DNA of 16,046 nucleotides from Verrucomicrobiales bacterium (GTDB taxonomy: Bacteria > Verrucomicrobiota > Verrucomicrobiia > Verrucomicrobiales > DEV007), in the NCBI GenBank assembly GCA_002696885.1, contig NZSO01000074.1:12545-28590 (forward strand), read 5' to 3'. Below, piece after piece: positions 1 to 7,902 of this stretch (positions within the stretch are counted from its first letter, which is position 1; the number at the start of each line of letters is the position of its first letter). Below the pieces are notes generated by a model. The model was not told the origin of the DNA, did not search any database, and was given only the letters and a program-made list of their open reading frames with translations. The translations under genes were made by a program, and so were the position numbers.

Positions 1-1163
1 ATGTAGGTAGCAGTGAGTAAAACATCTCTTTCGGCTCCTTTCGGTATTGATAGGGCAAGTGCCAGAGAGATGCCTCCCCTCAATCCTCCCCAAGTGAGTG
101 CTTTAATTGTTCCTTTGGAAAAGTTTGCCCTTTTTCTCAACAAGATTGCAGGCAATGAAACGGCAAGCATTCTTACTGCAAGAGTCAGGGGGATTGCGAT
201 AATCCCGAAAATGATGTGATTCATTTGGAAAGCAAGCACCAGAATTTCAAGTCCTATAACAAGAAAGAGGATAGCGTTTAGGATTTCGTCAATTAATTCC
301 CAGAAAGAGTCTAAATGTTCCTCTGTTTTCTCGGACATGGCGAGTATTCTGCCTTGATTACCTATCATTAACCCTGCCACTACCATTGCTAATGGGCCTG
401 AGGTGTGAAGGTTGTGAGCTAGAGAATATCCGCCTGTTACGAGAGCAAGGGTGATGAGAACTTCTACCTGGTATTGATCGATTGATCTTAACATTAGGAA
501 AGCTAATAGACCAATCACAAAACCAATTGCTATTCCGCCGAGGACCTCTAAGAAAAATAAGTTTCCAATCGCTGCAAAAGTTGCGTCATTTTCACCAGTT
601 GCGATTCCTAGAATTGCGAGAAATACCACTACTCCAACTCCATCATTGAATAATGACTCTCCAGTGATTTTGGTTTCTAATGATTTTGGAGCGCCTGCTT
701 TTTTTAATATGCCAAGAACAGCGACTGGGTCAGTTGGTGAGATTAGGGCTCCAAAGAGTAGGCAGTAAATAAAATTAATCTTAATGCCTAGTGCCATCAT
801 TAGGAAATAACTCAGAGTGCCAATGATGAAAGTTGAAAGAATGACGCCAATCGTGGCGAGTATGGCAATGACCCATTTTTGACTCGATAGGTCCTCGAGT
901 TTTACATGAAGTGCCCCCGCAAAAAGGAGGTAACTAAGCATTATGCCGAGAAGAGACTCATCCAACCGAACGTCATTGACAAAGTTTTGCGCAAATACAT
1001 AGAAATCATTGTTGAAGGTGCCTGTAATGATTATGATTAAAGAAAATATTAATCCTAAAAGCATGAGCCCAATAGTCGTGGGTAGCTTTATATACTTGTA
1101 ATTAAAGAATCCGAAGACTGCGGAGAGGGTGAGAAGAATGCCAATGATATCAAATGCTTCCAT
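1..1163 (-). CDS. CPA1-family cation/proton antiporter (NhaP-like), 3' end cut by window
   Basis: This is an inner-membrane antiporter that exchanges Na+ or K+ for protons. I translated the minus strand by hand: the frame opens at an ATG at 1163 and stays open for 387 residues to the window edge, so the C-terminus is missing. Most of it is hydrophobic helices. Family motifs are visible: ISPTDPVAVLG at residues 141-151, GESLFNDGVG at 168-177 with the ion-site pair N173-D174 of the CPA1 type, and TWGGLRGGISLALALS at 357-372. An in-frame stop (TAG) lies about 30 bases upstream with no other ATG between, which supports the start. The ribosome binding site is weak. It is transcribed divergently from the HEAT-repeat gene. 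Cation specificity, and whether a cytosolic C-terminal domain follows, cannot be read from this fragment. Confidence 0.93.
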   Translation of the reverse strand, partial: MEAFDIIGILLTLSAVFGFFNYKYIKLPTTIGLMLLGLIFSLIIIITGTFNNDFYVFAQNFVNDVRLDESLLGIMLSYLLFAGALHVKLEDLSSQKWVIAILATIGVILSTFIIGTLSYFLMMALGIKINFIYCLLFGALISPTDPVAVLGILKKAGAPKSLETKITGESLFNDGVGVVVFLAILGIATGENDATFAAIGNLFFLEVLGGIAIGFVIGLLAFLMLRSIDQYQVEVLITLALVTGGYSLAHNLHTSGPLAMVVAGLMIGNQGRILAMSEKTEEHLDSFWELIDEILNAILFLVIGLEILVLAFQMNHIIFGIIAIPLTLAVRMLAVSLPAILLRKRANFSKGTIKALTWGGLRGGISLALALSIPKGAERDVLLTATY

Positions 1164-1284
1164 ATTCTTATTTGGGAAATTAGTTGTTAACTATGTCTAA
1201 TTTAAGATTATTAATGGTCAAGTCTTGGTCTACCATGTAATTGTTATAATCGTAATCAATTAACTCAAGTTTTACAAATAGGAT
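1164..1284. promoter_or_regulatory. Divergent intergenic region with extended -10 promoter for the HEAT-repeat gene
   Basis: This 121-base gap separates two divergent genes and should hold both promoters. On the plus strand a perfect TATAAT lies at 1245-1250, preceded by TGT (1242-1244), giving a TGn extended -10 element. The -35 region is poor, as is common for extended -10 promoters. Transcription would begin near 1257, leaving a leader of about 28 bases. On the minus strand a TTGACC (1221-1216) could be a -35 for the antiporter, but I see no good -10 at proper spacing. A small inverted repeat, TAGTT-GTT-AACTA (1181-1193), sits just ahead of the antiporter start. Confidence 0.5.
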
Positions 1285-2784
1285 ATGAAAGAACCTTATG
1301 AGAATCATGAAAAAAAGCCCATATGGATTTATGTTAGTTTATCTATTGTTCTCGTTATTGGTGTAACTCTCTTTGTAATAAAGTCGGGACAACAAAAAGT
1401 AATCAAAGATAGAAATGCATTAATAAAATCACTGAACGAATCTGAAGATCCGAAGGGTAATGCTTTTACAGTTCAAGAGTTCATCACTTTTATGAACTCT
1501 CAGCCCGATAATGATAGGGGTCGGGATAATGTAATTGCCGCTATTACGACATTGGCTCGATTGCAGGGGGATGATGTTGATAAGGCAATTTCTACTCAGC
1601 TTGAAAAAATAAAGACTGGAAACTCTATCATACGTTCGGGGTTAATTGGGGTGATGGTTGATAAAGGTTATGTTGAGGCTGTGCCTAAGATATTAGATTT
1701 CATTAATGATGATGATACTGAGGTTGCCGATGCGGCTGTTTATGCATTAGGCGAACTTGGAGATTTACAAAATGTTGAAGTACTTCTTGATTCGCTAGCA
1801 ACTGCTTCTGGCAAGAGGGCAGATGCACTGGAAGGAGCGGTCATAAGAATTTGCTTAAAGGAGTCAAATCCTGACATTCGAAATACAGAGGTCAGAAGAA
1901 TACTTGGCCAAGAGTCTCCAACGGGCGACTATAGAAGAAGGATATTGCGAATACTCGGATCATTAGGTGGTAAAAAAGCTTGGACCGACTTAAAAAGAAT
2001 TCTGGATGGTAATGACCCTGATGGTAGAAAAGCGGTTCTTCAGACCATTGGGTCATGGCCAAATAGTGCCCCTTTGAAAACGTTAAATGGAATTATATTT
2101 AATGAAAAAGATGAGGTGATAAAAAGGTTAGCATTTAGGGCGTACGTTCTGCTTCTTTCTGATTCTGCAAGTATACCGGATGAAAGTAAATGTGAGGAAA
2201 TTGGTAAGCTTTTTGATCTCAATTTCAGCAAAAATGATAAGATTATATTGATAGGAGCTCTAAGCACTCTAGCTACAGAAAAAGCATTGAAGTTGGCCAA
2301 TGAATTAGGTGATCAAAATGAGAGTTACAAGAGATCTGCTGACTTAGCTTCCAAAAAAATATCTGATAATATATCGAAGGTAGTTGAATTCAATGACTCT
2401 GAGAAAGTTTACTCTGCCGAGGGGGCTCTCGTTATGGGTGAAGAGCCATTCAGCTATAGTGTCTCTGCGGCCGCGGTTATTGGTTGGAAGAATCCCTACT
2501 ACTACATTGTATGGCCCATTAACTTTTCAGAAGCCGGTAGTTATGAGTTAATCTTGAATCATCAAAAGCCCAGTGCTGGTGGCGGTGACTTTGAAGTTGT
2601 CTTAGGTGCTGATAAGGAGATGTTTAAGGTGTCTGATAGCGATACTTTTGAAGACAAGAATTTAGGGAGTTTCTCGGTCCAAAATCCGGGGACTTATCGA
2701 TTAATCATTAGGGGCTTAAATCTAGAAAATAATGATGGAGAATTGATGAATGTACGTTCTGTGGGTGTAAAAAAAAGTGACTAG
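1285..2784 (+). CDS. Membrane-anchored HEAT-repeat protein with C-terminal carbohydrate-binding-like domain
   Basis: I do not recognise a named gene. The 499-residue protein starts with a short polar stretch followed by one hydrophobic segment (about residues 13-31), which looks like an uncleaved signal anchor placing the rest outside the cytoplasm. Residues about 80-360 are helical with HEAT/PBS-lyase-like repeats. The clearest is at about 131-160: VPKILDFINDDDTEVADAAV followed by YALGELGD. Residues about 368-497 change character to beta-rich sequence (YYYIVWPINFSEAGSYELIL, then an ageing 'GTYRLIIRGL' strand at 469-478), resembling the beta-sandwich tails attached to PVC fucosidases and sulfatases. 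The family match of that tail is inference. The gene has its own likely promoter and converges on the following lipoprotein gene. A scaffold or sugar-binding role is plausible but not shown; no catalytic motif is visible. Confidence 0.8.
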   Translation: MKEPYENHEKKPIWIYVSLSIVLVIGVTLFVIKSGQQKVIKDRNALIKSLNESEDPKGNAFTVQEFITFMNSQPDNDRGRDNVIAAITTLARLQGDDVDKAISTQLEKIKTGNSIIRSGLIGVMVDKGYVEAVPKILDFINDDDTEVADAAVYALGELGDLQNVEVLLDSLATASGKRADALEGAVIRICLKESNPDIRNTEVRRILGQESPTGDYRRRILRILGSLGGKKAWTDLKRILDGNDPDGRKAVLQTIGSWPNSAPLKTLNGIIFNEKDEVIKRLAFRAYVLLLSDSASIPDESKCEEIGKLFDLNFSKNDKIILIGALSTLATEKALKLANELGDQNESYKRSADLASKKISDNISKVVEFNDSEKVYSAEGALVMGEEPFSYSVSAAAVIGWKNPYYYIVWPINFSEAGSYELILNHQKPSAGGGDFEVVLGADKEMFKVSDSDTFEDKNLGSFSVQNPGTYRLIIRGLNLENNDGELMNVRSVGVKKSD

Positions 2785-2820
2785 TTTCTATTTTTCCTGC
2801 TCCCATGAAGTCACTTTTTG
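2771..2820. terminator. Candidate bidirectional terminator hairpin shared by convergent genes
   Basis: A perfect 11-bp inverted repeat, AAAAAGTGACT (2772-2782) and AGTCACTTTTT (2809-2819), lies across the ends of two convergent genes that are only 3 nt apart. The A-run on the left and T-run on the right give a U-tract at the end of the stem in both directions, as expected for a bidirectional intrinsic terminator. The 26-nt loop is long and only six of the eleven pairs are mixed sequence, so its strength is uncertain. Confidence 0.5.
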
Positions 2821-3222
2821 ATTTTCAAATTCTACCACAGCTGACGTGTATGGAACATAGCCAACGTTAGTTGAGTGATAAAAAGGTGAGCAGTGATCGT
2901 AGTGATGATAATAATGATAATCGTTGTATAGGAAGTTTTGATTTACTACGGGCATCAGTGAGGAATATCTCCATTTTTCTATACTCTTACCATAGGAGTT
3001 TCTTTCAATGATTCCAGAGGGCCTACCCCAAGCTAAATAAACAGCATCTTGAGACATTCCTTTGATTATGAGTCCTTTTGATACAGCTTTTTTTTCGGGC
3101 CCTGTCAAAGCTGAGTATAGTTGCGGATTGTTCTGTATCCTCGATTCAATAGTTGAGGTGCAGTTGCAAATAAATAGAGTTAAAAAGATAAGATATAGAT
3201 TGTGTAACTTAAATTTTTTCAT
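2788..3222 (-). CDS. Small lipoprotein with BamE/SmpA-like domain and His/Tyr-rich segment
   Basis: This 144-residue protein has a lysine-rich start and a hydrophobic core (about residues 8-18) ending in ICNC, so it is probably exported and lipidated at C21 (or C19). The lipobox is not canonical. Residues about 50-88 carry a pattern typical of BamE/SmpA-like outer-membrane lipoproteins: IKGMSQDAVYLAWGRPSG (53-70) followed by EKWRYSS (82-88). The glycine-proline 'GRP' turn and the tryptophan-containing strand are the recognisable parts. The fold assignment is inference from this short motif. Residues 99-116 are unusually rich in tyrosine and histidine (YNDYHYYHHYDHC), which could bind metal or be a surface loop. 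It is divergent from moaA and convergent with the HEAT-repeat gene, so it is probably monocistronic. Confidence 0.72.
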   Translation of the reverse strand: MKKFKLHNLYLIFLTLFICNCTSTIESRIQNNPQLYSALTGPEKKAVSKGLIIKGMSQDAVYLAWGRPSGIIERNSYGKSIEKWRYSSLMPVVNQNFLYNDYHYYHHYDHCSPFYHSTNVGYVPYTSAVVEFENQKVTSWEQEK

Positions 3223-3284
3223 AATTTATCAGTACTAATGTTCATATAAAATATATTGAATCATAAGGTCCAACAAGAAATAAA
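3223..3284. promoter_or_regulatory. Divergent promoter region between the lipoprotein gene and moaA
   Basis: The 62-base gap must carry promoters for both divergent genes. For the lipoprotein on the minus strand, TTGGAC (3273-3268) and TTATAT (3249-3244) are separated by 18 bases. For moaA on the plus strand the best -10 is TATAAA (3245-3250), with no clear -35. The two would overlap face to face. No riboswitch-sized leader is present upstream of moaA, so there is no room for the long moco RNA motif found ahead of some moaA operons. Confidence 0.35.
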
Positions 3285-4286
3285 GTGCAAGACCAATACG
3301 GGCATCTAATATCCTATTTGCGCATCTCGATTACCGACAGGTGTAACGAAAGGTGTGCATACTGTATGCCATCGGAGTTTCAGGAATGGTTGCCACGTGA
3401 TCAAGTAATGAGCTATGAAGAAATTCACAGAGTTGTTAGTATAGCCTCTGAGCTTGGTGTGAGTAAAATTAGAATAACTGGGGGTGAACCGTTGACCCGA
3501 AAAGGCATAGTTTCATTTATTCAATCACTCTCTAATATTTCTGGTATTAATGATGTTGGCATTTCTACGAATGGAACTCTGCTGTCAAAGCCAATCGATG
3601 ATGGTTCGTCTGCTGCAGAAGCGCTTTTCAAGGCGGGCGTTAACTCGGTGAATGTCTCACTTGATACTCTATCTGCAGAGCAATATACCGCTATAACAGG
3701 ACGGCCTTTTTTAGCGAAAGCAATAGAAGGAATTGATGCTGCTAGGAATGTTGGCTTCGATAAGGTTAAAATAAATTCTGTCCTAATGAGGGGAAGGACA
3801 GAAAATGAATTGTTTGATTTGGTTAAATTTGCAAAGAAAAAGGATATATTATTGAGATTTATTGAAATGATGCCCGTTAGCAGTAAGGATGTACTGAATG
3901 ATCTCAACTTTTTGCCATGTGGTGAGGTAATGAATTTGTTATCCCAAGAATTTGGCAGGCTAAAACCATTAAGCGATTTCAAAACCAATGGTCCTGCATC
4001 ATACTATTCAATTCCAGGTCGAGATCAAATTATTGGCTTCATTGGAGCAATGACAAATCTCAAATTTTGCGAATCCTGCAATAAGCTTAGATTGACATGT
4101 GATGGTAAGTTGAGGCCCTGCCTAGGCAGTCATTTGGAATTTGATCTTCTGAAGGAGATACGATCAGGTGCGACGAATGATGAACTGAAGAATTTTATTC
4201 GTGAAGTTGTTTTGAGAAAGCCCAAGGCTCATGACTTTAGGGATAATTATCAGCCTGATCGTAAAATGATTGCAATTGGAGGATGA
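3285..4286 (+). CDS. moaA: GTP 3',8-cyclase MoaA (radical SAM)
   Basis: MoaA is a cytosolic radical-SAM enzyme that turns GTP into 3',8-cyclo-GTP, the first step of molybdenum cofactor synthesis. The 333-residue length is normal. The N-terminal SAM cluster motif is CNERCAYC (C20, C24, C27), followed by the GGEPL motif at 66-70. The C-terminal second [4Fe-4S] cluster is formed by C262, C265 and C279 in FCESCNKLRLTCDGKLRPC. The protein ends in the family's functionally important Gly-Gly tail (332-333). The start is a GTG at 3285: an in-frame TAA at 3264-3266 leaves no other start, and the N-terminus aligns with the family's usual length. moaC follows after 4 bases, so the two are co-translated. 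Assignment is close to certain. Confidence 0.97.
   Translation: MQDQYGHLISYLRISITDRCNERCAYCMPSEFQEWLPRDQVMSYEEIHRVVSIASELGVSKIRITGGEPLTRKGIVSFIQSLSNISGINDVGISTNGTLLSKPIDDGSSAAEALFKAGVNSVNVSLDTLSAEQYTAITGRPFLAKAIEGIDAARNVGFDKVKINSVLMRGRTENELFDLVKFAKKKDILLRFIEMMPVSSKDVLNDLNFLPCGEVMNLLSQEFGRLKPLSDFKTNGPASYYSIPGRDQIIGFIGAMTNLKFCESCNKLRLTCDGKLRPCLGSHLEFDLLKEIRSGATNDELKNFIREVVLRKPKAHDFRDNYQPDRKMIAIGG
4278..4282 (+). promoter_or_regulatory. Strong ribosome binding site that decides the TTG start of moaC
   Basis: GGAGG lies inside the last codons of moaA, 8 bases ahead of a TTG at 4291. It is the best Shine-Dalgarno sequence I noticed in the window and supports the TTG as the moaC start, with translational coupling across the moaA stop. 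Confidence 0.7.
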
Positions 4287-4290
4287 TTAA

Positions 4291-4743
4291 TTGAGTAAAC
4301 TATCCCATATAAATGATAATGGTGAGGCATCAATGGTTGATGTTGGTGAAAAAGAATTCGTTAATAGGGTTGCTACTGCCTCTGGTTTTATTCGATTGAA
4401 TCCGGCAACCCTAAATTTGATTTATGATAAAGGCATTAAAAAAGGCGATGTTTTAACGGTTGCTAAGATTGCTGGAATATCGGCTGCAAAAAAAACTGCA
4501 GAAACCATACCTTTATGCCATCAAATTCCTATTTCGCATATATCTATCGATTTTTCCAGAGAAGACCAAGGCATATCAATCACTGCTGAGGTTAGGACTC
4601 ATGCCCAAACAGGTGTGGAAATGGAGGCGCTTACGGCGGTTAGTGTTACTGCTTTGACGCTCTATGATATGTGTAAAGCAGTGGATAAAGAGATGCAAAT
4701 TGAGAGAGTCAGGCTTGATGGAAAAGAGAAGAGTGAATCTTAA
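4291..4743 (+). CDS. moaC: Cyclic pyranopterin monophosphate synthase MoaC
   Basis: MoaC converts the MoaA product 3',8-cyclo-GTP into cyclic pyranopterin monophosphate in the cytosol. The 150-residue protein carries the family signature: MVDVG near the N-terminus (15-19), PLCHQIPI (74-81) with the conserved His77, GVEMEALTAVSVTALTLYDM (108-127), and the adjacent CKAVDK with Lys129. All belong to the conserved active-site face. The start is TTG, supported by GGAGG 8 bases upstream and by the family's normal N-terminus. The gene sits 4 bases after moaA. The next gene on the strand begins 41 bases downstream and is not a Moco gene. Confidence 0.97.
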   Translation: MSKLSHINDNGEASMVDVGEKEFVNRVATASGFIRLNPATLNLIYDKGIKKGDVLTVAKIAGISAAKKTAETIPLCHQIPISHISIDFSREDQGISITAEVRTHAQTGVEMEALTAVSVTALTLYDMCKAVDKEMQIERVRLDGKEKSES

Positions 4744-4784
4744 TGATGCTTGTTTCACTTGTCGTTTAGACTAGAATTTTAGGT

Positions 4785-7370
4785 ATGAGCTTATTGAATT
4801 CAAAATGCGCATTAATATTTATTATTGCGCTGTCTCATTTAATACCTTTGTCAGGACCATCGGTTTTGTATGGTGAGATAACAAATAGTGATCCACTCAT
4901 AATTCCGGATAAAGATGAAGATGTTCCTGGTGTGGGACCAATAAGAAGAACTGATTGGTTTAGGGGTGTCTGGAAAAAACGAAGAAGTTCATGGCTTAAT
5001 GAAAAAAATGCGAGTGATCAAGGGGGAATCGTATTTCTAGGTGATTCCATTACTCAAGGATGGGGTGAAGATTTCAAAGGTTTGTTTGGTGATGTTAATG
5101 TGGTTAATCGTGGGATTAGTGGTGATACTAGTCGGGGGTTACTTCTTAGATTGAAGAGGGATGTAATTGACCTGAGCCCTGCCGCAGTTGTTATCATGAT
5201 TGGGGCTAATGATCTTGCTGAAAAAGCCAAGGGAGAAATTATTTTCAAAAATGTTCAAAGCATTATTGGGAATCTAAAATCGCATAATTCTAAGATGCCG
5301 ATTATTTTGTGCGAGACTTTTCCTTGTGCGCCTGATGACTATAGGCCTGTTAAAGAAATAAGAAAAGTTAATCAACTTTACGCCAAGGAATGGGGTTCGG
5401 ATTCTCAGGTTAGGATTTCTAAAACCTATCCATTGTTTGCAGGTCCTGATGGGGCTTCTCTGCCAAAATTCATGCCCGATAGGGTCCATCCTAATTTGAA
5501 GGGTTATGAAGTCTGGGCAGGTGAGATGAAGAGAATATTTACTGAGATTGGATTAGATAAAGTTCGTAAACTTAAAATAAAAAAAAAGGTTAACCAAACT
5601 CCTAATACAGCCCCGTTGAATCCTTTCGATTCAATGAAGCTTATTAATTTGCCGGATGAGTTTTCTATCGAATTAGTGGCATCCGAGCCAGATATTGAGG
5701 AGCCAGTTGCTCTGACATGGGATGGTAATGGAAGAATGTATGTCGTTGAAATGCGTGGGTATATGCAAACAATGGATGGTGTTGGAGCAAAGGAACCCGT
5801 TGGTCGTGTGAGTTGTTTTGAGGATACCAATTCTGATGGTAAATATGACAAACATACTATTTTTGTTGATGGTCTAGTTGAACCTAGAGCAGTCCTGTCA
5901 GTAGGCGGAGGTCTGCTTGTGGGTGAACCTTCTGATCTTTGGTTTTTTAAAGATGCCGATAAGGATGGTAAAGCTGATACAAAAGAAAAGGTATATGATA
6001 AGTTTTCTTTAAGAGACAGTAATGTTGAACATAAAGCCAACGGATTAACTCTAGGCATTGATAATTGGGTTTATGTTTCTCAGCACGGAAGACGTTATCA
6101 ATTTACCAATGGTAAATTCATAAATGAAAGTGTCCCAAGGTTGGGTCAATGGGGGTTAGCTCGCAATGATGAGGGGCGTTTTCTATTTTCAAGCAACAGT
6201 AATCCTGCAATGGGATTTTTTATAACACCTGATTATCTTGCTAGCTCAAAAAGAATTGAGAGTATGGGCCTTCTAACTGGGGCTGTTGTAAAATTAGGAA
6301 AATATTCTGAGGTTTGGCCCTCTATGAAAACTTCAGATTTGCAGAGTGGTCTAGGTGCGGCTAGGGCAAGTGATGGAACCCTTCGCAATTTCACTTCAGC
6401 ATGCGGCCAAAGTTTTTTTCGTGGAGATAGATTAGGGGAAGATGTAAAAGGAAACTATTTTATTTGTGAGCCGGTAGGCCGACTCGTTAGAAGGTCCAAG
6501 GTCAATTATCTTGATTCAGGGCATATAGAATTATCCAATTTATATGAGGAGAACTCTGATGAATTTATTACTTCTAGTGATGGAAATTTTCGCCCTGTAA
6601 ATACTTATACTGGTCCTGATGGATGTCTTTACATTGTTGATATGTATCGGGGTGTCATCCAGGAAAAGAGTTTCATGACCCCATATCTAATAAAAGAAAT
6701 TAAGAATTTGAAGTATGATAAAAATGTTGGTCGGGGACGAATATATAGAGTGCTAAGAAAAGGTATGGTCCCAGGAGTAAAACCAGAATTGCTGGATGCT
6801 GATTCTGATCAATTGTTGGTTGCTCTTGAGCATTCAAATGGATGGTGGAGAGACATGGCGCAAAATATTATAGTGAGCAGAAAACTTGTTGAAGTGGTTC
6901 CTAACTTAGAAAAAATTCTTATTGGCCATTCCAATCCAATGGCCCGGCTACACGCTTTGTGGACATTGGAGGGATTGTCAAAGCTTGAGAAGAATGTTGC
7001 CATGGCTGCATTAAACGATAACGACGATAGGATTATTAGTGCCGCATTGCGCGCAATTAACTGGTCTTCACCGGATTGTTTGCATTTAGAAAAAATTATT
7101 GATGATTCCAGTCCAGAGGTTGTTTCCCAAGTTATCTTGGCTGTTGGTAGGAGTTCTTTTGAGAATCATAAAAAAACGATAATAAAATGCATTTTAAAGT
7201 TTCCAATGAATGAAAGGATATTGCGTTCGGTTGTGGCCGTAACACCGAAAGATTATCTCTCTAAAAATGAATTTGATATAATCGATAATTTTTTATCCAA
7301 AGCTGAAGTAAATAATCAAGAATCGAGAGAATGGTCAAAAAGATGGCAAAACTTTATTTTTGGTGATTGA
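4785..7370 (+). CDS. Secreted fusion: SGNH esterase + PVC-type beta-propeller (TIGR02604-like) + HEAT repeats
   Basis: This 861-residue exported protein joins two modules. An N-terminal hydrophobic stretch (about residues 8-28) looks like a signal peptide. Residues about 50-258 are an SGNH/GDSL hydrolase: GDSITQG with nucleophile Ser88, Gly110 in NRGISGD, GAND at 140-143, and Asp232-His235 in DRVHP, so all four blocks are intact. Residues about 285-660 match the Planctomycete/Verrucomicrobia 'putative membrane-bound dehydrogenase' propeller (LPDEFSIELVASEPDIEEPV onward). Two D-x-[DN]-x-DG loops (347-355 and 390-398) look like calcium sites. Residues about 670-800 are HEAT-like helices. No CxxCH heme motif is present, although relatives often end in cytochrome c. 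The likely role is periplasmic or surface deacetylation or esterolysis of a sugar, with the propeller binding or oxidising it; the substrate is unknown. It lies between moaC and mogA on the same strand. Confidence 0.88.
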   Translation: MSLLNSKCALIFIIALSHLIPLSGPSVLYGEITNSDPLIIPDKDEDVPGVGPIRRTDWFRGVWKKRRSSWLNEKNASDQGGIVFLGDSITQGWGEDFKGLFGDVNVVNRGISGDTSRGLLLRLKRDVIDLSPAAVVIMIGANDLAEKAKGEIIFKNVQSIIGNLKSHNSKMPIILCETFPCAPDDYRPVKEIRKVNQLYAKEWGSDSQVRISKTYPLFAGPDGASLPKFMPDRVHPNLKGYEVWAGEMKRIFTEIGLDKVRKLKIKKKVNQTPNTAPLNPFDSMKLINLPDEFSIELVASEPDIEEPVALTWDGNGRMYVVEMRGYMQTMDGVGAKEPVGRVSCFEDTNSDGKYDKHTIFVDGLVEPRAVLSVGGGLLVGEPSDLWFFKDADKDGKADTKEKVYDKFSLRDSNVEHKANGLTLGIDNWVYVSQHGRRYQFTNGKFINESVPRLGQWGLARNDEGRFLFSSNSNPAMGFFITPDYLASSKRIESMGLLTGAVVKLGKYSEVWPSMKTSDLQSGLGAARASDGTLRNFTSACGQSFFRGDRLGEDVKGNYFICEPVGRLVRRSKVNYLDSGHIELSNLYEENSDEFITSSDGNFRPVNTYTGPDGCLYIVDMYRGVIQEKSFMTPYLIKEIKNLKYDKNVGRGRIYRVLRKGMVPGVKPELLDADSDQLLVALEHSNGWWRDMAQNIIVSRKLVEVVPNLEKILIGHSNPMARLHALWTLEGLSKLEKNVAMAALNDNDDRIISAALRAINWSSPDCLHLEKIIDDSSPEVVSQVILAVGRSSFENHKKTIIKCILKFPMNERILRSVVAVTPKDYLSKNEFDIIDNFLSKAEVNNQESREWSKRWQNFIFGD

Positions 7371-7397
7371 ATTTTGATTTTTATATAGTGAAAAGTT

Positions 7398-7874
7398 ATG
7401 AATGTAGGAATAGTAACAGTATCTGATAGAGCTTTCTCTGGTGAATATGAAGACCATGGAGGACCTGCCCTTCAAGCTGAAGCGGATAAAAGAAAATGGA
7501 GAGTTATAGCTGATGCGGTGGTTCCTGATGATAGGGAAAAAATAAAAGAGGTGATCACGGCTTTTGAAGCTCAGGGATGTTCTTTAATTTTAACGACTGG
7601 TGGCACTGGTATAACCGAGAGGGATGTGACGCCAGAAGCAGTGAGAGATATCATGAGAGTTGAAATTGATGGCTTTGGTGAACTTATGAGAATGAGAAGT
7701 TTGGAAATTACTCCAAATGCGATTCTTTCCAGAGGTCTTGCTGCAGTTGTGGGAAATTCTTTGGTTATTACATTGCCAGGAAAACCAAAAGGTGCTGTGG
7801 AATGTTTGGAGTTTGTTGAGGGGGCGATTCCTCATACTGTAAAGTTGTGTGTTGGAGAACCCACCTCTTGTTAA
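7398..7874 (+). CDS. mogA: Molybdopterin adenylyltransferase MogA (MoaB/Mog family)
   Basis: This cytosolic enzyme adenylylates molybdopterin so that MoeA can insert molybdate. The 158-residue length fits a stand-alone Mog/MoaB protein. Visible family motifs are GIVTVSDRAFSGEYEDHGGP at the N-terminus (4-23), TTGGTGITERDVTPEA (66-81) in the nucleotide/molybdopterin-binding site, ILSRG (109-113), and LPGKPKGAVECLE (126-138). It lies 27 bases after the esterase-propeller gene and on the same strand as moaA and moaC, consistent with one transcript. MogA and MoaB share these motifs, and I chose MogA because of the DVTPEA and PGKPKGAVECLE pattern. moaD, moaE and moeA are not in the window and must lie elsewhere. 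Confidence 0.93.
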   Translation: MNVGIVTVSDRAFSGEYEDHGGPALQAEADKRKWRVIADAVVPDDREKIKEVITAFEAQGCSLILTTGGTGITERDVTPEAVRDIMRVEIDGFGELMRMRSLEITPNAILSRGLAAVVGNSLVITLPGKPKGAVECLEFVEGAIPHTVKLCVGEPTSC

Positions 7875-7902
7875 CTATAAGTTTAAAGTTAAAAACAAGA
7901 AC

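Noticed and set aside
13..219. Open frame of 68 codons on the plus strand
   Set aside because: It lies wholly antisense to the CPA1 antiporter, whose minus-strand frame carries family motifs through the same bases.
1164..1284. tRNA gene, including selC, in the largest intergenic gap
   Set aside because: No cloverleaf arms, TTC-loop sequence or CCA end can be seen on either strand.
3223..3284. Moco riboswitch upstream of moaA
   Set aside because: The gap is 62 bases and largely AT-rich with no extended stem structure, too small for that RNA motif.
3521..3988. Open frame of 155 codons on the minus strand
   Set aside because: It is antisense to the core of moaA and its translation shows no recognisable domain or signal.
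5504..6058. Open frame of 184 codons on the minus strand
   Set aside because: It is the shadow of the esterase-propeller gene, whose plus-strand frame carries conserved motifs here.
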